From the NCBI GenBank assembly GCA_028866355.1, contig JAGWIH010000021.1, positions 1 to 15,576 of the forward strand: a stretch of DNA of 15,576 nt, written 5' to 3'. This document shows, in pieces, positions 1 to 12,607 of this stretch. The notes beneath the pieces were generated by a model. It saw nothing but the letters and a program-made list of their open reading frames with translations. It searched no databases and was not told where the DNA came from. The number at the start of each line of letters is the position of its first letter. Positions within the stretch are counted from its first letter, which is position 1. Origin of the DNA: Alphaproteobacteria bacterium. Lineage in GTDB: Bacteria > Pseudomonadota > Alphaproteobacteria > ATCC43930 > CGMCC-115725. The translations under genes were made by a program, and so were the position numbers.

Positions 1-125
1 TCGAGCCCGGCGGCGAATCCGGACCGACGCTGCTGGTCTTCAACAATTTCCGCGTCATTTTGCGCTGGAACAACTCGTCGTACTTCGCGACAGCGGTTGG
101 CTATCTTGCGGACGCCGTCGATTGA
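1..125 (+). CDS. Lytic murein transglycosylase, MltB-like (3' end only)
   Basis: The reading frame is open from the window edge (first full codon at 3) to TGA at 123-125 and gives about 40 C-terminal residues. They contain NNFRVILRWNNSSYFATAVG, which matches the conserved end of the SLT_2/MltB family of lytic murein transglycosylases. These periplasmic enzymes cleave the MurNAc-GlcNAc bond of peptidoglycan to leave 1,6-anhydro-MurNAc; the Asn-Ser-Ser-x-Tyr-x-x-Ala-Val stretch is part of the catalytic-domain core. The catalytic Glu and the signal peptide lie outside the window, so activity cannot be judged. It ends 18 bases before the GTG of rlpA, another lytic transglycosylase, so the two are probably co-transcribed cell-wall genes. 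Identification rests on this short but characteristic tail. Confidence 0.85.
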   Translation, partial: EPGGESGPTLLVFNNFRVILRWNNSSYFATAVGYLADAVD

Positions 126-143
126 ACATATTCTCCGCCGCCG

Positions 144-1139
144 GTGGGGACATCGCGAATCGATAAAATTTTAAACGGCGCGCGGACCGGCGTGGTCCTC
201 GGCGCCTTGGCGTTCGCCTTGGCCGCTTGCGGCAGCCATGGCGGCGGCGGCGCAAACAATGTCGCGGCGCCCAACGCCAACGGCTTCTACAAGATCGGTC
301 AGCCCTATCAGATCGACGGCAAATGGTACTACCCGGCCGTCAACTGGACGTACGAGGAGACCGGCGTCGCTTCGTGGTACGGCCCCGACTTCAACGGCAA
401 ATACACCGCCAACGGCGAGCGCTTCGACATGAATGCGCTGACGGCGGCGCATCGCACGCTGCCGATGCCGAGCATCGTCGAGGTGACCAATCTCGACAAT
501 GGCCGCTCGATTCAGTTGCGCGTCAACGATCGTGGCCCTTACGCCCGCGATCGCATCCTCGACGTGTCGCGGCGCGCGGCGCAGATGCTCGGCTTCGAGA
601 ACACCGGCACCGCGCATGTGCGCGTTCAGTTGCTGCAACAGCCGACGCTGCAGGCCGAACTGCTGGCGCAAAAGAACGGCGGACCGGACGTCGAGCCGCC
701 GACGCAGCTGGCCGCGGCGGAGCCGATCACGGCGGTGAAGGAGCAAACGCTGGCGCCGCCCAATGGCGCCGCGGCGCCACCCGCCAGCGCCGCGACAGCG
801 ACGCAAACCCAACAACAGGCCGCGCCGCGTGCGGCAACGTCGCACCTCGCGCTCGTCGAACCGGCCGACGCGGCGACGACCAAGACGCCGGCCGTCCCGG
901 CGGCGGCGAATTCCAGAATGTATATCCAAGCCGGCGCCTTCAGCAGCCGCCAGAACGCCGAAACCTTGAAGGCCAAACTGACGCAGTTCGGCACCGTGAA
1001 CATCGATACCGCGCAGGTCCATGGCGCGAACATCTATCGCGTGCGCATCGGCCCGATCGCGACGACCGGCGAAGCCGATCGGCTGCTCGGCGACGTCGTC
1101 AAGAGCGTGCCGCAGGCCCGTCTCGCCTTCGACTGGTAG
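144..1139 (+). CDS. rlpA: RlpA, septal ring lytic transglycosylase lipoprotein
   Basis: This encodes a 331-residue lipoprotein. The signal peptide ends in a lipobox (L-A-A-C) with the lipidated Cys at residue 29. A double-psi beta-barrel domain spans about 74-165, starting GVASWYGPDFNGKYTANGE. It has His103 and Asp129, whose 26-residue spacing matches the catalytic His/Asp pair reported for Pseudomonas RlpA. An Ala/Pro/Gln-rich linker follows (about 170-256), then a C-terminal SPOR domain (about 258-331, starting MYIQAGAF). Family knowledge: RlpA cleaves glycan strands lacking stem peptides, and SPOR binds such denuded strands at the septum. That fits the downstream carboxypeptidase and upstream MltB-like gene. 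The GTG at 144 is chosen because it gives a basic n-region before the hydrophobic core; no clear ribosome-binding site precedes it. GTG at 192 would leave no positive n-region. Confidence 0.93.
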   Translation: MGTSRIDKILNGARTGVVLGALAFALAACGSHGGGGANNVAAPNANGFYKIGQPYQIDGKWYYPAVNWTYEETGVASWYGPDFNGKYTANGERFDMNALTAAHRTLPMPSIVEVTNLDNGRSIQLRVNDRGPYARDRILDVSRRAAQMLGFENTGTAHVRVQLLQQPTLQAELLAQKNGGPDVEPPTQLAAAEPITAVKEQTLAPPNGAAAPPASAATATQTQQQAAPRAATSHLALVEPADAATTKTPAVPAAANSRMYIQAGAFSSRQNAETLKAKLTQFGTVNIDTAQVHGANIYRVRIGPIATTGEADRLLGDVVKSVPQARLAFDW

Positions 1140-1145
1140 GCAACA

Positions 1146-1162
1146 CGCCGCGCGACGCGGCG
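1146..1162. repeat. GC-rich inverted repeat after rlpA
   Basis: A perfect 7-base stem, CGCCGCG (1146-1152) and CGCGGCG (1156-1162), encloses a 3-base loop seven bases after the rlpA stop. No T-run follows, so it is not a canonical Rho-independent terminator. The same 7-base arms recur at 14288-14306. In GC-rich DNA such stems can arise by chance. Confidence 0.35.
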
Positions 1163-1239
1163 CAGGCGACCATGGATTTTGCCGCATTTCCGGCTATGCT
1201 GGCTGCGATTCCGCCGCTTAAACCGTCTGTGAGCCCCCA

Positions 1240-2388
1240 ATGAATCCGATGCGCCTTTCCGCCGTGATCGCCGGGCTGTGCCTGGCGTGCTGGCTGCCGG
1301 CCGCGCACGCCGCGGCGCCGACGATCGATACGACCGCCCGCAACGCCTACGTCATCGACTTCAGCACCGGCGCGGTGCTGCTCGACAAGAACGGCGACGC
1401 GCGCATTCCGCCGGCGTCGATGAGCAAGCTGATGACCGAATACATTGTCTTCTCGTACTTGAAAGAGGGACGGGCGACACTCAATGACATGCTACCGGTC
1501 AGCGAGAAGGCGTGGCGCACGCAGGGCTCGAAGATGTTCGTGCCGCTCGGCGGCAAAGTCCGGCTCGAGGATCTGCTGCAAGGTATGATCGTCCAGTCGG
1601 GCAACGATGCCTGCATCGTGCTTGCCGAAGGCCTCGCCGGAAGCACCGACGCGTTCGTTAAGCTGATGAACGACGAAGCGCAGAAACTGGGCCTGACCGG
1701 CAGCCACTTCGCCGACGTCGACGGCTTGCCCGATCCGGACGAATACATGACAGCGCACGATCTCGCGATCCTGGCGCGCCACCTGATCACCGACTTTCCA
1801 GAGTACTACCATTACGACGCCGAGAAGGAATTCACCTTCAACGGCATCAAGCAAGGCAACCGTAACCCGCTGCTCTACACCGACAGCACCGTCGACGGAC
1901 TCAAGACCGGCCACACCGACGAAGCCGGCTATTGCCTGGTTGCGTCGGCGCTGCGCAACGGCCGCCGCGTCATCGAGGTGCTGGCGGGCATGGACACGAT
2001 GCAGGCGCGCGCCGACCAGGGCCGCCTCGTGCTCGATTGGGCCTTCCGCGAATTCGACGATTATACGATCGCCAAAGCGGGAACCGTGATCGACCACGCG
2101 CCGGTCTGGATGGGCAAGGACGGCCAGGTGCCTGTCGCCGTCGCGCACGACGTTGTGATCACGTTGCCGCGCGGCGACCGCACGGCGATGAAAGTCGCCG
2201 CGGTCTATGACGGGCCGGTGCCGGCGCCGGTAAGCGCCGGCCAAACGGTCGGCAAGCTGACGATCTCGACGCCGGATACGCCGCCCATCGATGTGCCGCT
2301 GGTCACGACCCAGGCGGTGCAGCCGCTCGGCATTTTCGGCCGCATGGCGTTCAACGCCGCCTATCTGCTGTTCGGACGCCAACACTGA
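1240..2388 (+). CDS. D-alanyl-D-alanine carboxypeptidase (PBP5/6-like, DacC type)
   Basis: This encodes a 382-residue family S11 penicillin-binding protein. It has an N-terminal signal peptide ending near AAHA (about residues 20-25). All three active-site motifs are present: S-M-S-K with nucleophile Ser60 and Lys63, S-G-N at 120-122, and K-T-G at 222-224. A C-terminal PBP5_C-type beta domain (about 275-365) and a short amphipathic tail that could anchor the protein to the membrane follow. Family role: it removes the terminal D-Ala from muropeptide pentapeptides in the periplasm and so limits cross-linking. The start is the ATG at 1240, with ATG 1249 a possible alternative; the ribosome-binding site is weak (GTGAG upstream). 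The stop at 2386-2388 overlaps the proposed CTG start of tmk. The DacA/C/F paralogue cannot be assigned from sequence alone. Confidence 0.95.
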   Translation: MNPMRLSAVIAGLCLACWLPAAHAAAPTIDTTARNAYVIDFSTGAVLLDKNGDARIPPASMSKLMTEYIVFSYLKEGRATLNDMLPVSEKAWRTQGSKMFVPLGGKVRLEDLLQGMIVQSGNDACIVLAEGLAGSTDAFVKLMNDEAQKLGLTGSHFADVDGLPDPDEYMTAHDLAILARHLITDFPEYYHYDAEKEFTFNGIKQGNRNPLLYTDSTVDGLKTGHTDEAGYCLVASALRNGRRVIEVLAGMDTMQARADQGRLVLDWAFREFDDYTIAKAGTVIDHAPVWMGKDGQVPVAVAHDVVITLPRGDRTAMKVAAVYDGPVPAPVSAGQTVGKLTISTPDTPPIDVPLVTTQAVQPLGIFGRMAFNAAYLLFGRQH

Positions 2389-3026
2389 CCGCCGACCCAC
2401 CCGCACCCGGACGCTTCATCACGCTCGAGGGCGGCGAGGGCGCCGGTAAATCGACCCAGGCACGGCTTCTGGTCGAGGCGCTTAAACGCGCCGGCATCGA
2501 CGCGCTGGAAACGCGCGAGCCTGGCGGATCGCCGGGCGCCGAAGCGATCCGCAAGCTGCTGCTGGCGGGCGGCCCCGACGCCTGGGATGGACCGACCGAA
2601 GCGCTGCTGATGGTGGCAGCGCGCCGCGATCATCTGGCGCGGACGATCCAGCCGGCGCTCGCCGCCGGACGCTGGGTCGTTTGCGACCGTTACGCGGATT
2701 CGACGCTGGCTTATCAGGGTTACGGCCGCGGCTTGGCGCTCGACGCGCTACGCGAACTCCATCGCTTCATTAGCGGGAACGCCCGCCAGCCGGATCTGAC
2801 GCTGATTCTCGACCTGCCGGTCGAGGTCGGGCTCAAGCGGGCGCGCGATCGTAACCGCTTCGAGCAGATGGGACCGGACTTCCACCGGCGATTGCGCAAC
2901 GGGTTCCGGGCAATCGCGCGCGAGGCGCCGGACCGCTGTGTCGTCATCGACGCCAGCGGCGATATCGAGTCGGTGCGCCGGGCGCTGGCCGCTTCGGTGC
3001 GCGAACGGCTCGGCGTTGCGCTATGA
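2385..3026 (+). CDS. tmk: Thymidylate kinase, apparent CTG start
   Basis: This encodes a 213-residue dTMP kinase, which phosphorylates dTMP to dTDP with ATP in the cytoplasm. It has the P-loop GGEGAGKST (residues 16-24), the E-P-G-G motif, the substrate-binding D-R-Y at 101-103, and a LID-like segment with R-x-R-D-R-N-R-F-E. The first ATG or GTG in frame after the P-loop is at 2610 and would delete the first 75 residues, including the P-loop. No ATG, GTG or TTG lies in frame for about 100 bases upstream. The only plausible initiator is CTG at 2385, overlapping the preceding TGA as CTGA and giving L/M-T-A-D-P-P-A-P-G-R-F-I-T-L-E. Length and N-terminus fit the family. A 4-base overlap suggests translational coupling to the carboxypeptidase gene. 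holB follows after 7 bases. Confidence 0.9.
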   Translation: MTADPPAPGRFITLEGGEGAGKSTQARLLVEALKRAGIDALETREPGGSPGAEAIRKLLLAGGPDAWDGPTEALLMVAARRDHLARTIQPALAAGRWVVCDRYADSTLAYQGYGRGLALDALRELHRFISGNARQPDLTLILDLPVEVGLKRARDRNRFEQMGPDFHRRLRNGFRAIAREAPDRCVVIDASGDIESVRRALAASVRERLGVAL

Positions 3027-3033
3027 TGGCCGC

Positions 3034-4155
3034 ATGAGCGACGACGATTTCGATAGCGCGGCAGACGAAGCCAATAGCGCCGACACGGTGGATTTGCCGT
3101 CGCCGCGCGAGAATGCGGCGCTGATCGGCCATGCCGCGGCCGAAGCCGCGTTTCTCAGCGCCTACAACGCCAAACGCCTGCCGCATGCCTGGCTGCTGGC
3201 GGGACCGGCAGGCATCGGCAAGGCCACCTTCGCCTACCGCGCCGCGCGGTTTCTCCTGGCGCAGCCGGAAGCCAGGGCGGGCTTGTTTGGCGATGCCGCA
3301 CCAGCAACGGCGCTCGCCATCCCGCCCGAGAGTCCTGTGTTTCGGCTCATCGCATCCGGCGCCCATCCGGACCTGCTGGTCGTCGAGCGCGCCTGGGACG
3401 AAAAGCGCAAACGGCTGCGCAGCGAGATCGTGGTGGACGATACCCGCGCTATTGCCGCGTTCCTCCACCTGACGCCGTCGCAAGGCGCGTGGCGTGTGGT
3501 GATTGTCGATGGCGTCGACGAGATGAACCGTAATGCCGCCAATGCCTTGCTGAAGGTTCTTGAGGAGCCGCCGAAGCGTGCGGTGCTGTTTCTCACCAGC
3601 GAAAGTCCCGGCCGTTTGCTGCCGACGATTCGGTCACGCTGCCGCACAATGCATATGAATATCTTGCCGGAAGAGTCTGTTCTTGCAGCAATTCGTCGAT
3701 TCGTGCCTGAACTGAGCGCGGCCGACGCCGACGCGCTGGCGCAGCTGGCCGGCGGCTCGATCGGCCGTGCCCTGACGCTGGCGGCGCAGGATGGGCTTGC
3801 GGTGCAGCGCGGCCTGTTCAACCTGCTAGGCGGCCTACCCAAGCTTCCCGGCGAACCGCTGCATACCTATGCCGAATCGTTGGTCCGCGGCGAGGCGACA
3901 GGCTTTGGCCTGCTGACGGACCTTTTGCCGCGGGCCGTCGCCGCGGTCGCCATGCTCGCCCTGGGTCGCGAGCCGGCGGCATCGCCGGCCGAACGCGCCG
4001 TTTTGGCCAAGCTGGCGACGCGCCGCAGTCCGGCGCAATGGGCCGAAATCTGGCGCCGTTTGGGTCAATTGTTCGGTGCGGCCGAAGGCGTCGAGCTCGA
4101 CAAGCGGGCGGTCGTGCTCGATGCGTTCTTCGCGCTCGCCGACGCGACGCGCTGA
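3034..4155 (+). CDS. holB: DNA polymerase III subunit delta-prime
   Basis: This encodes a 373-residue clamp-loader subunit that, with delta and tau/gamma, loads the beta clamp onto primed DNA. An acidic leader (about 1-30) precedes the AAA+ core. The P-loop-like G-P-A-G-I-G-K-A lies at 57-64, a Walker B-like V-V-I-V-D-G-V-D-E-M, the signature N-A-A-N-A-L-L-K-V-L-E-E-P-P, and S-R-C in sensor 1 follow; a helical collar fills the C-terminal third. The four-cysteine zinc module of E. coli delta-prime is absent: no Cys lies between the P-loop and Walker B. The start is ATG 3034, seven bases after tmk; an extension to 2938 would run back through tmk in another frame and adds no conserved sequence. 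The tmk-holB-metG order is typical of alphaproteobacteria. Confidence 0.93.
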   Translation: MSDDDFDSAADEANSADTVDLPSPRENAALIGHAAAEAAFLSAYNAKRLPHAWLLAGPAGIGKATFAYRAARFLLAQPEARAGLFGDAAPATALAIPPESPVFRLIASGAHPDLLVVERAWDEKRKRLRSEIVVDDTRAIAAFLHLTPSQGAWRVVIVDGVDEMNRNAANALLKVLEEPPKRAVLFLTSESPGRLLPTIRSRCRTMHMNILPEESVLAAIRRFVPELSAADADALAQLAGGSIGRALTLAAQDGLAVQRGLFNLLGGLPKLPGEPLHTYAESLVRGEATGFGLLTDLLPRAVAAVAMLALGREPAASPAERAVLAKLATRRSPAQWAEIWRRLGQLFGAAEGVELDKRAVVLDAFFALADATR

Positions 4156-4164
4156 GGATCGGGT

Positions 4165-4170
4165 AGAGGA
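4165..4170 (+). promoter_or_regulatory. Ribosome-binding site of metG
   Basis: AGAGGA lies 8 bases before the metG ATG at 4179, in the 23-base gap after holB. It is one of the clearest Shine-Dalgarno sequences in the window and fixes the metG start. Confidence 0.7.
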
Positions 4171-4178
4171 TCACGATC

Positions 4179-5765
4179 ATGGCCGGCGCCAAGTTCTATC
4201 TCACGACGCCGATCTATTACGTCAACGATTCGCCGCATCTCGGCCATGCCTATACTTCTGTCGCCTGCGACGCGCTGGCGCGGTTCAAGCGGCTCGACGG
4301 CGAGCGCGTGCTGTTCCTCACCGGCACCGACGAGCACGGCCAGAAGGTAGCCAAATCGGCGCGCGACGCCGGCGTCGAGCCGCAGGCATTCTGCGACCGC
4401 GTATCGGAAAATTTCCGCGCCATGACCAAGCTGATGAACGTCTCGAACGACCAGTTCATCCGCACGACCGAGCCGCGCCACATCGCCGCCAGCCAGGCGA
4501 TCTGGCAAGCGATCGCCAAGAGCAAGTCGCCCAAAGGCCGCGAGAACATCTATCTCGGCAAGTATGCCGGCTGGTACGCGGTGCGCGACGAAGCGTTCTA
4601 CGGCGAGGGCGAGCTGACCAAAGGCCCGGACGGGAAATTCCGCGCACCATCCGGCGCCGAAGTCGAATGGGTCGAGGAGCCGAGCTATTTCTTCCGCCTG
4701 TCCGACTGGCAGGAATGGCTGCTCGACCAATATGCGCGCAATCCCGAATTCATCGGTCCGGCGTCGCGGCGCAACGAAGTGACGAGCTTCGTCAAAGGCG
4801 GTCTTACCGATTTGTCGATCTCGCGGACGACCTTTGATTGGGGCGTTCCGGTGCCCGGCGACGAAAAGCACGTGATGTATGTCTGGCTCGACGCCTTGAC
4901 CAATTACCTGACCGCGGTCGGCTATCCGGACGTTGCCGGCGCCGAATTCAAGACCTTCTGGCCGGCTGACATCCACGTCGTCGGCAAGGACATCGTGCGC
5001 TTCCATTGCGTCTATTGGCCGGCATTCCTGGCGGCCGCCGGTCTCGATCTGCCCAAGCGCGTCTTCGCCCACGGCTGGTGGACGGTCGAAGGCCAGAAGA
5101 TGTCGAAGTCGCTCGGCAACTTCATCGCGCCGCAACAGCTCGTCGACGAATACGGCGTCGACGCGGTGCGCTATTTCATGTTGCGGGAGTTGCCGTTCGG
5201 TTCGGACGGCGATTTTTCGCATCGCGCCGTCGTCGGCCGCATCAATGGCGATCTCGCCAACGATTTCGGCAACCTGGCGCAGCGCGTTCTGTCGATGATC
5301 CAAAACTATTGCGGCGGCAAGTTGCCAACCGGCGTCGATCCGACCGTCGCCGAACAGCGCCGCGCCGACGGCGAATTGATCGCCAAGGTCGCCAATCTCC
5401 GTCGCGCGGTCGCCGCCGAGATCGACAAACAAGCACTGCATCTCGCGCTCGAACGGATCTGGGAGGTCGTCGCCATGGCAAATCGTTACGTCGACGAACA
5501 AGCGCCGTGGAAGCTGAAGAAGACCGATCCGGTGCGGCTCGGTCGCGTGCTCTACGTCCTCGCCGAAACTATTCGCCATCTCGCGATCATGGCGCAGCCG
5601 TTCGTGCCGCAAGCGGCGGCGAAGCTTCTTGACCAACTTGCGGTGCCGGACGATTTCACGCACCGTTGCTTCAACGCGCTCGAAGCGCAACCGCTCAATG
5701 CGGAAACGCAACTGCCGAAGCCGGTGGGAATTTTTCCGCGCTACGTCGAGGTGGTGGCATCATGA
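4179..5765 (+). CDS. metG: Methionyl-tRNA synthetase (short form)
   Basis: This encodes a 528-residue class I aminoacyl-tRNA synthetase that charges initiator and elongator tRNA-Met in the cytoplasm. The HIGH-type motif H-L-G-H is at residues 20-23 after T-P-I-Y-Y-V-N. The T-G-T-D-E-H-G-Q motif follows, and K-M-S-K-S is at 307-311. The C-terminal third is the alpha-helical anticodon-binding domain. The protein stops after it, without the EMAP II-like dimerisation domain of E. coli MetG. The knuckle region (about 140-165) has no cysteines, so this is the zinc-free type. The start is well set by AGAGGA. The stop overlaps the next start as ATGA, so the TPR gene is probably translated by coupling. 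In many alphaproteobacteria tatD follows directly; here it is displaced by about 8.6 kb. Confidence 0.97.
   Translation: MAGAKFYLTTPIYYVNDSPHLGHAYTSVACDALARFKRLDGERVLFLTGTDEHGQKVAKSARDAGVEPQAFCDRVSENFRAMTKLMNVSNDQFIRTTEPRHIAASQAIWQAIAKSKSPKGRENIYLGKYAGWYAVRDEAFYGEGELTKGPDGKFRAPSGAEVEWVEEPSYFFRLSDWQEWLLDQYARNPEFIGPASRRNEVTSFVKGGLTDLSISRTTFDWGVPVPGDEKHVMYVWLDALTNYLTAVGYPDVAGAEFKTFWPADIHVVGKDIVRFHCVYWPAFLAAAGLDLPKRVFAHGWWTVEGQKMSKSLGNFIAPQQLVDEYGVDAVRYFMLRELPFGSDGDFSHRAVVGRINGDLANDFGNLAQRVLSMIQNYCGGKLPTGVDPTVAEQRRADGELIAKVANLRRAVAAEIDKQALHLALERIWEVVAMANRYVDEQAPWKLKKTDPVRLGRVLYVLAETIRHLAIMAQPFVPQAAAKLLDQLAVPDDFTHRCFNALEAQPLNAETQLPKPVGIFPRYVEVVAS
5748..5754 (+). promoter_or_regulatory. Ribosome-binding site of the TPR gene, inside metG
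   Basis: GAGGTGG lies within the last metG codons, 7 bases before ATG 5762. It supports starting the TPR protein at 5762, where a signal peptide begins, rather than at the upstream in-frame codon at 5666. Confidence 0.6.
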
Positions 5766-6352
5766 GGCGCACGTTCATCGCAGCGGCGCTGCTCATCGCT
5801 ATCGTTTCGCCGGCGTTTGCCGACGGCGTGGCCGACATGCACGCCGGCGATCAGGCGGGACAAAAACAGGATTGGGGCAGGGCGGTGCGTCTTTATACGC
5901 GCGCGCTCGACGATCGGGCGTTGCCATCGTCCGATCGCGCCAACGTCTACGACAAGCGTGGCACCGCCTATTATCGCAACGGCGATTACGCGCACGCGGT
6001 TGCCGATTACGGCGCGGCGATCAAACTCAGCCCGGATTGCGGTCACTGCTTCAACAACCGCGGCATGGCGCGGAACCGGACCGGCGACTATGACGGCGCG
6101 ATCGCCGACTTCACCGCCGCGCTCAAATACGAGCAGCACGACCCCGGGCTGTGGCAGGTCTATTTCAACCGCGGCATCGCCTGGTATCACAAGAACGACA
6201 ACGACCACGCGATCGCGGATTACGATCTGGCGATCAAGCTCAATCCGCGTTGCAGTCCCTGCTTTCACGACCGCGGCATGGCTTGGCAGGACAAGGGCGA
6301 TCTGGCCAAGGCCAACGACGACCTCAATACGGCGGATCAGCTGGCGCATTAG
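5762..6352 (+). CDS. Exported tetratricopeptide-repeat protein with two CxxC motifs
   Basis: This encodes a 196-residue protein. The signal peptide (R-R, hydrophobic core, cleavage likely after A-F-A at residue 20) predicts export to the periplasm. The rest is about five TPR units: a degenerate one at about 25-50, then units near 59-92, 93-126, 130-163 and 164-196. The repeats carry the usual N-x-R-G-x-A and G-D-Y-x-x-A-I-A-D signatures. Two units begin with a CxxC pair at the equivalent position, C-G-H-C at 93-96 and C-S-P-C at 164-167. TPR folds mediate protein-protein contacts; the partner is unknown. The ATGA overlap with metG and the SD inside metG indicate co-expression with metG. The link to the downstream kinases is positional only. 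No enzymatic domain is visible. Confidence 0.87.
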   Translation: MRRTFIAAALLIAIVSPAFADGVADMHAGDQAGQKQDWGRAVRLYTRALDDRALPSSDRANVYDKRGTAYYRNGDYAHAVADYGAAIKLSPDCGHCFNNRGMARNRTGDYDGAIADFTAALKYEQHDPGLWQVYFNRGIAWYHKNDNDHAIADYDLAIKLNPRCSPCFHDRGMAWQDKGDLAKANDDLNTADQLAH

Positions 6353-6406
6353 CGCGCCCGACCGGCCCGGCTCGCTTGGGGCACAGAAACGTGGCAAGAT
6401 GCCGAG

Positions 6407-6640
6407 ATGGATCGGCCCCTGTCCCTGTGGGAACGCCGGCGCAACGAGCGCGACGACGAGGAGCGTTTCACCACCAGCCTCGCGGCCTTTGCCGTCACAT
6501 TGCTGATCGGCGTCATTGGATTTTACGTGATGGAAGGGCTGGCGCAGACGGCAAAACTCGAGGATTGCCTGCTGCAGGGCCGACTCAATTGCGAGCGGAT
6601 CGATATCAGCTCGCTGCGAACGCCGATTTTCCCTCAATAG
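6407..6640 (+). CDS. Small single-pass membrane protein, unknown function
   Basis: This encodes a 77-residue hypothetical protein. Residues 1-21 are strongly charged (R-R-R-N-E-R-D-D-E-E-R). Residues about 24-46 form one hydrophobic transmembrane helix. The remaining 30 residues carry two cysteines, Cys54 and Cys62 (C-x7-C). The charge pattern suggests the N-terminus is inside and the C-terminal tail in the periplasm, where the cysteines could pair. The start is ATG 6407, 54 bases after the TPR stop; the upstream sequence (GCCGAG) is a weak ribosome-binding site. I do not recognise a named family. It is supported by codon-consistent coding without stops, a clean membrane segment and its place in the same-strand gene series. 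Short size and weak SD lower confidence. Confidence 0.7.
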   Translation: MDRPLSLWERRRNERDDEERFTTSLAAFAVTLLIGVIGFYVMEGLAQTAKLEDCLLQGRLNCERIDISSLRTPIFPQ

Positions 6641-6811
6641 TTTTCCCGGCAAATCTCAGGTTCTCCCTGATCGTCGCCTAGTGCGAATGCCGCGAATCTA
6701 GGTTGCCCCGTACTGCGCAATAGCCGCGATCAAGCGGCCACACGCGGCCCGGGCAATGTCCTTGGTGCGGATCATTCAAATGGCATGCGCACGCAAGCGA
6801 CGGGGGACGAC
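6641..6811 (+). promoter_or_regulatory. Intergenic region upstream of the poly-HAMP kinase, possible control region
   Basis: This is the longest non-coding stretch in the window (up to 171 bases) and the likely place for a separate kinase promoter. It contains an inverted repeat CCTAG (6677-6681) / CTAGG (6698-6702). Inside it are two direct copies of GCGAAT (6683-6688 and 6692-6697), nine bases apart. A short hairpin TCAGG (6656-6660) / CCTGA (6666-6670) precedes it. No convincing -35/-10 pair or sigma-54 site was found, so the regulatory role is inferred from position and symmetry only. Confidence 0.3.
6802..6807 (+). promoter_or_regulatory. Ribosome-binding site favouring the kinase start at 6812
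   Basis: GGGGGA lies four bases before ATG 6812. The alternative in-frame ATG at 6785 has no purine-rich stretch at the right distance, so translation more likely begins at 6812. Confidence 0.5.
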
Positions 6812-12591
<5,780 letters not shown>

Positions 12592-12592
<1 letters not shown>

Positions 12593-12601
12593 GAGGGCAG
12601 G
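12592..12601 (+). promoter_or_regulatory. Ribosome-binding site of the second hybrid kinase
   Basis: AGAGGGCAGG begins at the last base of the giant kinase stop codon, and its AGG at 12599-12601 is 6 bases before ATG 12608. The short gap supports translation of both kinases from one message. Confidence 0.6.
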
Positions 12602-12607
12602 CGCGCG

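Noticed and set aside
171..1187. Antisense and alternate-frame open frames over rlpA
   Set aside because: Arg-rich shadows with no domain; RlpA motifs are only in the sense frame starting at 144.
1195..1200. TATGCT as a -10 promoter element for the carboxypeptidase gene
   Set aside because: No -35-like hexamer lies at 16-18 bases upstream and the match is common by chance.
2610..3026. tmk starting at the first ATG, 2610
   Set aside because: It would delete the P-loop and the dTMP-binding N-terminal third, leaving a non-functional fragment directly downstream of an intact open frame.
2938..3033. Longer holB starting at 2938
   Set aside because: The extension overlaps tmk by about 90 bases in a different frame and adds no conserved residues; ATG 3034 sits properly after the tmk stop.
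4065..5711. Antisense open frame of 548 codons opposite metG
   Set aside because: Composition (Arg, Asp, Val rich) is typical of GC-rich shadow frames, and metG on the sense strand is unmistakable.
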